A stretch of DNA of 64,000 bases from Cognatishimia activa (GTDB lineage Bacteria; Pseudomonadota; Alphaproteobacteria; Rhodobacterales; Rhodobacteraceae): contig NZ_CP096147.1 of assembly GCF_026016445.1 (NCBI RefSeq), positions 842,501 through 906,500 on the forward strand, in the 5' to 3' direction. Positions within the stretch are counted from its first letter, which is position 1. The number at the start of each line of letters is the position of its first letter. The notes beneath the pieces were generated by a model. That model saw only the letters and a program-made list of their open reading frames with translations. It had not been told where the DNA came from and searched no databases. Below are positions 57,349-64,000 of the stretch, piece after piece. Made by a program: the position numbers and the translations under genes.

Positions 57349-58515
57349 ATGCCCATCAAAAACCGCTTCGCTGAGCTATTGCCTGAAATCACTGAATGGC
57401 GTCGCGATATTCACGCCCATCCTGAAATCCTGTTTGAAACCCATCGCACATCCGCGCTTGTGGCTGAAAAGCTTAAAGAATTTGGATGTGATGAGGTCGT
57501 AACCGGTCTCGGTCGCACAGGTGTTGTCGGTGTGATCAAGGGACGGGAAAATGGATCTGGCAAGGTGGTTGGTCTGCGCGCTGACATGGACGCGCTGCCG
57601 ATCCATGAAGAAACCGGCGTAGAATACGCCTCGAAAATTCCGGGCGCCATGCACGCGTGTGGGCACGACGGGCATACCTCCATGCTGCTGGGTGCTGCCA
57701 AATACCTCGCTGAGACACGGAATTTTGATGGGACTGTTGTGGTGATCTTCCAGCCCGCTGAAGAGGGCGGTGGCGGTGGCCGGGAGATGTGCGAAGACGG
57801 TTTAATGGACCGGTTTGGCATTCAGGAAGTCTACGGTATGCACAATTGGCCCGGGCAGCCTGCGGGACAGTTTGCCATTCGTCCTGGCGCATTTTTCGCA
57901 GCAACAGATTTGTTTGAAATCACACTGATCGGCAAAGGCACACATGCCGCCAAACCTCAGGACGGGGTCGACCCGACGGTCATGGCGAGCCATATCGTCA
58001 TAGCCTTACAAAGCATTGCCAGCCGGAATGCGGACCCGATTGATCAGCTTGTGGTCTCTGTGACTTCGTTTGAAACCAGTTCAAAAGCGTTCAATGTGAT
58101 CCCGCAGAGTGTGACAATCAAAGGCACCGTGCGCACGATGAGCAAAGACATGCGCTCTCTGGCAGAAGAGCGTATCAAGGCGATCTGCACGCTGCAGGCC
58201 GAAAGTTTTGGCGGGTCTGCAGAAATCAACTATATGCGCGGCTATCCGGTTATGGTGAACCACGAGATGGAAACTGACTTTGCTGCGGAGGTTGCAAAGT
58301 CCATTTCAGGCCAATGTGACGAAGCGCCTCTGGTCATGGGCGGCGAAGATTTCGCCTATATGCTGGAGGAGCGTCCGGGGGCCTATATTCTTGTGGGCAA
58401 TGGCGATACTGCCATGGTCCACCACCCGAAATACAACTTTAACGACGATATCATTCCGGCCGGCTGTTCCTGGTGGGCGGAGATCGTAGAGCAGCGGATG
58501 CCGTTGAAGGGGTAG
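57349..58515 (+). CDS. M20 amidohydrolase (hippurate hydrolase/aminoacylase-like)
   Basis: The 388-residue protein belongs to the M20D amidohydrolases that cleave N-acyl amino acids. Metal-binding features are LRADMDALPIHEETG, HACGHDGHTSMLLGAAKYLAE with the bridging Cys and His residues, and FQPAEEGGGG with the catalytic Glu. A dimerisation domain follows, with GKGTHAAKPQDGVDP. It pairs with argE, suggesting recovery of acylated amino acids, though the substrate is not determined. It abuts the convergent moaA stop with no spacer. Confidence 0.9.
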   Translation: MPIKNRFAELLPEITEWRRDIHAHPEILFETHRTSALVAEKLKEFGCDEVVTGLGRTGVVGVIKGRENGSGKVVGLRADMDALPIHEETGVEYASKIPGAMHACGHDGHTSMLLGAAKYLAETRNFDGTVVVIFQPAEEGGGGGREMCEDGLMDRFGIQEVYGMHNWPGQPAGQFAIRPGAFFAATDLFEITLIGKGTHAAKPQDGVDPTVMASHIVIALQSIASRNADPIDQLVVSVTSFETSSKAFNVIPQSVTIKGTVRTMSKDMRSLAEERIKAICTLQAESFGGSAEINYMRGYPVMVNHEMETDFAAEVAKSISGQCDEAPLVMGGEDFAYMLEERPGAYILVGNGDTAMVHHPKYNFNDDIIPAGCSWWAEIVEQRMPLKG

Positions 58516-59538
58516 TTAACCACCCGTATGGCTCATGTGGCGGGTCATTTGCCCGTCTACAACCTGTCGGGAATAGTCGAAATCATGACCCTTGGGCTTC
58601 AGTGAAATCGCTTTGCGGATGGCCTCTTCTAAAGGGGCATCATCTTCGCTTGCACGCAAAGGCGCGCGCAGGTCGGCCATGTCTTCTTGGCCGAGGCACA
58701 TATAAAGCTCACCGGTGCAGGTCAGGCGCACGCGGTTGCAGCTTTCGCAGAAATTATGCGTGAGCGGCGTGATAAAGCCGATCTTTTGACCGGTTTCTTC
58801 CAGCCGCACATAGCGCGCAGGGCCGCCGGTGCGTTCTGAGAGTTCGGTCATTGTATAGGATTTTGCCAGTTCGCGGCGCAGGTCATTGAGGGACCAGTAT
58901 TGCCCGATCCGGTCCTCTTCACCCATGTCGCCCATTGGCATGACTTCGATCCAGGTCAGGTCCATGTCGCGTTCTGCACACCACTTGGTGATGGTGATCA
59001 TTTCGTCTTCGTTAAACTCTTTCAGCGCAACGGCGTTGATCTTAACCCGCAGGCCAGCCTGCTGGGCTGCGTCGATACCTCGGATCACGTTTTCTAAACG
59101 TCCCCAACGGGTTACGCGTTTAAACTTATCCGGATCAAGCGTGTCGAGTGATATGTTCACACGGCGCACTCCGCAGGCATAGAGATCATCAGCAAAACGG
59201 TGGAGCTGGCTGCCGTTGGTGGTCAGGGTCAGCTCTTTTAGTGCCCCGGTGTCCAGATGTTTTCCCATCGCCTTGAAGAACGTCATGATGTCACGACGCA
59301 CCAATGGTTCACCACCGGTGATGCGCAGCTTTTCAACGCCAAGGCGGACGAATGTTGAGCACATGCGCTCCAGCTCTTCCAGCGTCAGCAGGTCTTTCTT
59401 TGGCAGAAAGGTCATGTCCTCGGACATGCAATAGACGCAGCGAAAATCGCAGCGGTCGGTGACAGAAACACGCAGATAATTGATGGCGCGCTGGAATGGG
59501 TCGATCAAAGGGGTGGTCATAAGGTAAGATTTAGGCAT
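58516..59538 (-). CDS. moaA: GTP 3',8-cyclase MoaA
   Basis: MoaA is the radical SAM enzyme for the first step of molybdenum cofactor synthesis. The 340-residue protein has the SAM cluster CDFRCVYC (Cys30, Cys34, Cys37), ITGGEPLVR, the second cluster ligands Cys264, Cys267 and Cys281 (spacing as in E. coli), and the C-terminal Gly-Gly tail needed for activity in the family. The ATG at 59538 has AAGG 8 bases upstream; one 6 codons later has none. Confidence 0.95.
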   Translation of the reverse strand: MPKSYLMTTPLIDPFQRAINYLRVSVTDRCDFRCVYCMSEDMTFLPKKDLLTLEELERMCSTFVRLGVEKLRITGGEPLVRRDIMTFFKAMGKHLDTGALKELTLTTNGSQLHRFADDLYACGVRRVNISLDTLDPDKFKRVTRWGRLENVIRGIDAAQQAGLRVKINAVALKEFNEDEMITITKWCAERDMDLTWIEVMPMGDMGEEDRIGQYWSLNDLRRELAKSYTMTELSERTGGPARYVRLEETGQKIGFITPLTHNFCESCNRVRLTCTGELYMCLGQEDMADLRAPLRASEDDAPLEEAIRKAISLKPKGHDFDYSRQVVDGQMTRHMSHTGG

Positions 59539-59583
59539 CGGGGGCCCTTCGAGCAAGGTGTTTTGCCCCTTGGGAGGTGCGAA

Positions 59584-60000
59584 ATGAGGGAGAGTTTACT
59601 GGGGTTAATGGTCGCATCACTGCTGATGGGTTGTGAGGATGTGTCGTTTCAGGGTGGCAAAGCAGAAGAACAGTCGGTCGTTCCTGATACAGCGGAGCTC
59701 GGTGCCATTCGTCCAGTTGCCCGGTCAGATGTGAACGCGCAGCGACAGGCCGCAATATCTGGCAATCTCGGAGAAACAGTGGCGACGCTAGTTGAGACGT
59801 TGCCCGGGCTCACACTGAAAACCCCGCTGGTGACAATGCGACAGGCGGGATCCATCCAATTCGGGGCAAAGCGATTGAATGTGACATTGATCCCGTTGGA
59901 GAGTGCAGAGGCATCCGGGAGTTTGATTTCTTTGGAGGCGATGGAGGCCATCGGCGCCCCAGTTACGGGGTTTCCGCAGCTGACCGTTTTTGGAATTTAG
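59584..60000 (+). CDS. Predicted lipoprotein of unknown function (138 aa)
   Basis: GGAGG stands 7 bases before the ATG. The N-terminus [21 protein letters not shown] is a lipoprotein signal with lipobox LMGC (Cys17). The mature part is Ala/Gly/Thr-rich and mostly hydrophilic with no recognised domain. It diverges from moaA (45 bases apart) and overlaps the stop of the convergent AlkD-like gene by 4 bases. I know of no role for it in cofactor synthesis. Confidence 0.7.
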   Translation: MRESLLGLMVASLLMGCEDVSFQGGKAEEQSVVPDTAELGAIRPVARSDVNAQRQAAISGNLGETVATLVETLPGLTLKTPLVTMRQAGSIQFGAKRLNVTLIPLESAEASGSLISLEAMEAIGAPVTGFPQLTVFGI

Positions 60001-60683
60001 GCGGGCAAATGCCGCGCGGCTTCTTTGCGGGCAAAGGGTTTCATTCGTTCTGAATAGGTTTCCAAAAACGCGCGTGTCCGGTCCGCATCGTGTTTAGAGA
60101 GGTCGCGGAGCCACCAAGCAACGGCTTTCTGAATGAACCAATCATGGTCATCAACATAACCCGCAGCCCAGCCCAAGATGCGATCACGTGCTTCCAGCTC
60201 ATGCGGCTTAGGAAAATTCTGTTTTGTCCAGGGCAGGGTGATCACCAGCGCAGCACGACGCGTCCACATGTGATCTGAGGTCGTCCATGTTTCTACCTGC
60301 TCAAGGCGGGAAGGATCTGCGACCAGACGTTTCTGCCCGGCCATACAGGCGTGATCCGCGATGGCCCAGCTGTCGAAGTCAGGCACCCAGGACTGAATGA
60401 GTTCCCAGGCGGCCTCATCCGGGCGCAGCCGCGCTTGGGTGAGCACTTTCGAAGCTGCAAGGCGGGCTTCAAAAATGTCGGTCTTCCAAAGCTCAGATGC
60501 CAACGTAACACGCTCATACACAGTCAGCGTTTGACGCCAAGTTTTCGTCAGGTCGTTGGTTGCGGGATTGGGTATACCGATCACTTCGCGGGTTTGCTTG
60601 TGATAGGCTGCCATTTGTTCAGCCCGGCCGGGTTCGGCCAGAGCTCTTAGTTGATCCATCGCTTGATCAAGTGACAGTGTCAT
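59997..60683 (-). CDS. AlkD-like DNA alkylation repair protein
   Basis: The 228-residue protein has the HEAT-like helical repeat pattern of AlkD-type alkylpurine glycosylases: IGIPNPATNDLTKTW, SWVPDFDSWAIADH with the Trp-Asp pattern, MWTRRAALVITLPW, and DDHDWFIQKAVAWWLRDLSKHD near the end. Its ATG overlaps the glmS stop (ATGA), so translation is probably coupled to glmS. A 50-codon upstream extension in frame is rejected as it overlaps glmS. Confidence 0.88.
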   Translation of the reverse strand: MTLSLDQAMDQLRALAEPGRAEQMAAYHKQTREVIGIPNPATNDLTKTWRQTLTVYERVTLASELWKTDIFEARLAASKVLTQARLRPDEAAWELIQSWVPDFDSWAIADHACMAGQKRLVADPSRLEQVETWTTSDHMWTRRAALVITLPWTKQNFPKPHELEARDRILGWAAGYVDDHDWFIQKAVAWWLRDLSKHDADRTRAFLETYSERMKPFARKEAARHLPA

Positions 60684-62503
60684 TCCACCGTCACTGACTT
60701 CGCGAGGTTGCGTGGCTGATCCACATCTGTGCCTTTCGCAACTGCTGTGTGATAGGCGAGAAGCTGAGCTGGCAGCGCATAAAGGATCGGCGAAAGAACC
60801 GGATCGATCTCTGGCAGCAAGACGGTCTGCCATGCTCCCTCTGAACCCTCTGCTGCACCAGCCTTGTCGGTGATCAATAGAACCTTACCGTTGCGCGCCA
60901 TGACCTCCTGCATATTGGAGATCGACTTGTCAAAGAGGTTGTCTTTTGGAGCGAGAACTACCACAGGAACGTGTTTGTCGATCAGGGCGATCGGGCCGTG
61001 TTTTAACTCGCCGCTCGCATAAGCTTCGGCGTGTATATAGCTGATTTCTTTCAGCTTTAGCGCGCCTTCTAGTGCGAGCGGATACATCAGGCCGCGACCC
61101 AGGAACAGGATGTCACGCGCCTCAGCAAGCTTGCGCGCGGCTTCCGCCAGTGGCGCTTCGCAATCCAGCGTTTCATTCAATGTACCCGGCAAGGCGCGCA
61201 GTTTGATCAAAAGGTTGCTGACCTCTTCTTCGGTCATAGCGCCACGATCTTGCGCAGCTTTCAGCGCCAGCATCAGAAGGACGGTCAGCTGACAGGTGAA
61301 GGCTTTGGTTGAAGCAACTCCAATTTCTGTGCCAGCGAGAATTGGAAAGGCAACGTCGCTTTCCCGCGCAATAGAGCTTTCAGGGACATTCACCACGGAG
61401 AGGATCTTGTCCGCCTTGCCTTCGCAGTAACGAAGCGCTGCCAGTGTATCTGCGGTTTCACCTGACTGGCTGACAAAAAGCGCAACAGTGCCTTTTGAAA
61501 TCGGAGGCTCACGGTAGCGGAATTCTGAGGCAATATCGACCTCAACAGGAATGCCAGCGAGCTGTTCAAACCAGTATTTTGCGGTCAGACAGGCGTAGAA
61601 AGCCGTACCACAGGCCACCATGGTCAAGCGATCGATCTTGGTGAAATCAAGTTCTTCACCCGGAAGCTGTATGCCAGAGCCGTCGGTGGACAGGTAGTGG
61701 CGCACAGCTTCGCCGATTACTGTTGGCTGTTCAGCGATTTCCTTGGACATGAAGTGCTTGTGGCCCGCTTTGTCCACACGCGCTGTGTCGATCTGGATTT
61801 TGCGCTTTTCACGGTTGGCGATTTCGCCGGACTCATTGCGAATTTCCAGAGACGTGCGGGTGAGAACCGCGCTGTCACCCTCTTCGAGATAGGTGATTTC
61901 ATCTGTCATAGGCGCCAGGGCGATAGCGTCTGATCCGACAAACATCTCTCCGTCACCATGGCCGATTGCCAGCGGAGAACCTTTGCGCGCGGCAACAATC
62001 AGGTCTTCTTCGCCGTCAAACAGGAATGCCAATGCAAAGGCACCATCGAGACGCGATAGTGTTGTTCGCGCGGCCGTTACCGGGTCTTGGCCTTGCTCCA
62101 GATACATCTGGGTCAACAAAGCGACGGTTTCTGTATCGGTTTCGGTGACAAATTTGATGCCTGCGGCAGCCAGTTCTTCGCGCAGTTCGCGGAAGTTTTC
62201 GATAATGCCGTTGTGCACGACAGCCACCGGGCCAGCCTGATGTGGGTGGGCATTGTCGACAGACGGCGCACCATGGGTGGCCCAGCGGGTGTGGCCGATG
62301 CCGGATTTACCCGGAAGCGGGTTATGCACCAATGTGTCTGACAAATTCACAAGTTTGCCAACGGCGCGACGGCGGCCCAGTTTACCTTCATGTACGGTCG
62401 CAATACCCGCGCTGTCGTAGCCGCGGTATTCAAGGCGTTTAAGCGCTTCCACCAGCAATGGGGAGGCTTCGTGGCTCCCAAGAACTCCAACAATTCCGCA
62501 CAT
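60680..62503 (-). CDS. glmS: Glutamine:fructose-6-phosphate aminotransferase
   Basis: GlmS makes glucosamine-6-phosphate from fructose-6-phosphate and glutamine. The 607-residue protein starts MCGIVGVLG with catalytic Cys2, then HTRWATHG of the glutaminase domain, and two SIS domains with ACGTAFYA, FVSQSGETADT and the closing AKSVTVE. Its start overlaps the glmU stop by one base (TAATG), and its stop overlaps the AlkD-like start. No glmS ribozyme is expected in this group and none was seen. Confidence 0.97.
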   Translation of the reverse strand: MCGIVGVLGSHEASPLLVEALKRLEYRGYDSAGIATVHEGKLGRRRAVGKLVNLSDTLVHNPLPGKSGIGHTRWATHGAPSVDNAHPHQAGPVAVVHNGIIENFRELREELAAAGIKFVTETDTETVALLTQMYLEQGQDPVTAARTTLSRLDGAFALAFLFDGEEDLIVAARKGSPLAIGHGDGEMFVGSDAIALAPMTDEITYLEEGDSAVLTRTSLEIRNESGEIANREKRKIQIDTARVDKAGHKHFMSKEIAEQPTVIGEAVRHYLSTDGSGIQLPGEELDFTKIDRLTMVACGTAFYACLTAKYWFEQLAGIPVEVDIASEFRYREPPISKGTVALFVSQSGETADTLAALRYCEGKADKILSVVNVPESSIARESDVAFPILAGTEIGVASTKAFTCQLTVLLMLALKAAQDRGAMTEEEVSNLLIKLRALPGTLNETLDCEAPLAEAARKLAEARDILFLGRGLMYPLALEGALKLKEISYIHAEAYASGELKHGPIALIDKHVPVVVLAPKDNLFDKSISNMQEVMARNGKVLLITDKAGAAEGSEGAWQTVLLPEIDPVLSPILYALPAQLLAYHTAVAKGTDVDQPRNLAKSVTVE

Positions 62504-63858
62504 TATTCTTTACCTTTAACTTGCTTGGCCTTCTTGGCGCGCAACATTTCAAACAATTTTCGGGCCATATTTGGCTTATTCACCTGCTGTGCCCGCGCAA
62601 GCGCAAGTGCGCCGTCTTCGACGGGCTTGGTCACCACGGAGCCACTTGCAGTCATCGCGTCATCGCCGACAGACACCGGCGCTACCAGCATTGTATTGGA
62701 ACCGATGAAGGCGTTTTTACCGATGGTGGTTTTGTGTTTCATCACCCCGTCATAGTTGCAGGTGATGGTGCCGGCGCCGATATTGGCCTTCTCGCCGACC
62801 TGAGCGTCACCGATATAAGACAGGTGGTTAACCTTCGCGCCCTCGTCGATGATGGCGTTTTTGGTTTCAACGAAGTTTCCGATCTTTACGTCTTCGGCCA
62901 GTTCTGTGCCCGGGCGCAGTCTTGCGTAGGGGCCGACAATACCACCGCGAGACACGTGTGCGCCTTCCAGATGGCTGAAGGCTCGGATGCGCACGCCACT
63001 TTCAACAGTCACATCAGGGCCAAAGAACACGTTTGGTTCAATAACGGTATCGCGTCCAATGACGGTGTCAAAGCTCAGCCAGACAGAGTTTGGATCAACA
63101 AAGGTAACCCCGTCAGCCATTAATTCTCCGCGTGCACGTGTTTGGAAGGCGGCCTCTGCTTCAGCCAAATGAGAGCGAGAATTCACACCCATTGTTTCGC
63201 TTTCGTCACAGGAGACAGCGGTGGCAGTCAGGCCCTTGTCGCGCGCTGCTTTGACCACATCGGTGAGGTAATATTCACCAGAGGCATTGTCGTTGTTTGT
63301 CGCGTCCAGGAGATCAAACAACACGGAGCTTTTGGCCAGCATAACGCCACTATTACAGAAGCTTATGTTGCGAATGTCATCTCTGGCGTCGGCATATTCA
63401 ACGATTGCTTCAAGCATATCGCCGTCCATTACAAGGCGACCGTATTTTTCAGATGTGTCTGCTTCAAAACCCAACACGACAACAGCGTGACTGGCTCGCG
63501 CTTTGACCATGTTTTCCAGTGTTTCAGGTCGAACAAAAGGCGTGTCGCCATAAAGCACAATGATATCGCCATCAAAGTCTTTGAGCGCCTCACGGGTCAT
63601 CATGACCGCATGGCCGGTGCCGTTTTGCTCTTCCTGCAAAACAACCTGCGCTTCGGGATCATAGGCCTTAGCCGCTGCCTCAACCGCATCTGCGCCATGA
63701 CCGGCAACAACAACTGTGCGTTCAGGGTTCAGTGTCGCGCCTGCCTTCATCGCATGCACGAGCATTGGGGCACCCGCAATCTCATGCAAAACCTTCGGCA
63801 TGTCAGAATTCATCCGGGTGCCTTTGCCTGCGGCAAGGATGACGAGGGCGATGCTCAT
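62503..63858 (-). CDS. glmU: Bifunctional GlcN-1-P acetyltransferase/GlcNAc-1-P uridyltransferase
   Basis: GlmU completes UDP-GlcNAc synthesis. The 451-residue protein has the pyrophosphorylase motif LAAGKGTRM near the N-terminus, LYGDTPFVR, and then the left-handed beta helix with hexapeptide repeats (VFFGPDVTVESGVRI, IGAGTITCNYDG). The ATG at 63858 opens directly on MSIALVILAAGKGTRM; a 46-codon extension is rejected. It leads a coupled glmU-glmS-AlkD-like operon that feeds murein and lipid A synthesis. Confidence 0.96.
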   Translation of the reverse strand: MSIALVILAAGKGTRMNSDMPKVLHEIAGAPMLVHAMKAGATLNPERTVVVAGHGADAVEAAAKAYDPEAQVVLQEEQNGTGHAVMMTREALKDFDGDIIVLYGDTPFVRPETLENMVKARASHAVVVLGFEADTSEKYGRLVMDGDMLEAIVEYADARDDIRNISFCNSGVMLAKSSVLFDLLDATNNDNASGEYYLTDVVKAARDKGLTATAVSCDESETMGVNSRSHLAEAEAAFQTRARGELMADGVTFVDPNSVWLSFDTVIGRDTVIEPNVFFGPDVTVESGVRIRAFSHLEGAHVSRGGIVGPYARLRPGTELAEDVKIGNFVETKNAIIDEGAKVNHLSYIGDAQVGEKANIGAGTITCNYDGVMKHKTTIGKNAFIGSNTMLVAPVSVGDDAMTASGSVVTKPVEDGALALARAQQVNKPNMARKLFEMLRAKKAKQVKGKE

Positions 63859-63994
63859 AATGATTTCTCTTTGTAATTCATTTCCGCACGTTTTATCCGG
63901 TTGATTGTAACGCGCAAGTGGCGAAACCATCAAAGAAGGTTGCGACTTGTAACAGCGGTGGCGGGATTTCGCCCCGCAAGGAGGAGCGAGCAGC
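63859..63994. promoter_or_regulatory. Divergent region upstream of glmU
   Basis: This 136-base gap should carry the glmU promoter. GCGGG-ATTTCGC-CCCGC at 63961-63977 can form a short hairpin ahead of a strong AAGGAGGAG ribosome site at about 63978-63986. No promoter boxes are called. Confidence 0.3.
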
Positions 63995-64000
63995 ATGAAA
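63995..64000 (+). CDS. Start of a truncated divergent gene
   Basis: Only ATGAAA is visible at the window end. It is called because AAGGAGG lies about 10 bases upstream and the position, divergent from glmU, commonly holds a gene in this group. The product cannot be known from this window. Confidence 0.35.

Noticed and set aside
60684-60833. Fifty-codon extension of the AlkD-like protein
   Set aside because: It overlaps glmS in another frame, and the ATGA overlap at 60683 is a standard coupled start.
1-64000. CRISPR arrays, tRNA/rRNA genes, prophage or insertion sequences
   Set aside because: No regular spaced repeats, cloverleaf-like clusters, integrase or transposase frames were seen. A tool scan could still find a missed tRNA.

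Overview
The window reads as a stretch of chromosome from a marine alphaproteobacterium of the Rhodobacteraceae (Roseobacter group). The basis is gene content and order: a dcw (division and cell wall) cluster carrying a DUF2484-type small protein between murC and murB, an FtsZ with a long Ala/Pro/Glu-rich linker ending in an [13 protein letters not shown] tail, aerobic cobaltochelatase cobS/cobT beside a J-domain protein and bolA, moderately GC-rich DNA, and a Zur-type palindrome of the TGTTATA-A-TATAACA form. The species cannot be fixed from sequence reading alone. No tRNA, rRNA, CRISPR array, phage or insertion sequence was recognised.

Bases 1-25900 hold the dcw cluster and its extensions: murE (3' end), murF, mraY, murD, ftsW, murG, murC, murB, ddl, ftsQ, ftsA, ftsZ, lpxC, bamD and recN, all on the + strand. 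Together they make lipid-linked peptidoglycan precursor (MurC-F, MraY, MurG, Ddl), assemble the divisome (FtsW, Q, A, Z) and build the outer membrane (LpxC, BamD). The cluster is interrupted by glsA (glutaminase), a BaiN/HI0933-type flavoprotein, a Tat-exported PhoX-like phosphatase with a possible Pho box, a COG0523 metal-chaperone GTPase with a Zur-box-like operator, and an APC permease followed by three small membrane proteins translationally chained to murB.

Bases 26000-44700 are mostly on the - strand: ClC channel (+), MFS transporter, DUF427 protein, aminopeptidase P, cobT, cobS, exported MsrB (+), a J-domain protein, BolA (+), a DUF4177-like protein, gatB, two unrecognised proteins, pepN, a small secreted protein and a tandem NTF2/SnoaL protein divergent from an HxlR regulator. 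Here lie two extragenic palindromic elements (25873-25924 and 38441-38510) and a decayed copy of the 3' end of a neighbouring gene (38519-38595).

Bases 44700-64000 carry glyoxylate metabolism (glcB, glcG-like), a class I amidotransferase-like hydrolase, an SDR/TetR divergent pair around a perfect 20-bp palindrome, a MmcQ/YjbR protein, a tiny membrane protein, the proton-translocating transhydrogenase pntAB, a VOC protein, DUF3422, argE, an M20 amidohydrolase, moaA, a lipoprotein, and the glmU-glmS-AlkD-like overlapping operon. glmU/glmS supply UDP-GlcNAc, the substrate shared by the Mur pathway and LpxC. Six convergent gene pairs abut or overlap at their stop codons with almost no spacer.

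The window is mainly housekeeping. The least described parts are the murC-murB small-membrane-protein chain, a second tiny membrane protein with a similar basic tail ahead of pntAB, and several operator-like palindromes.
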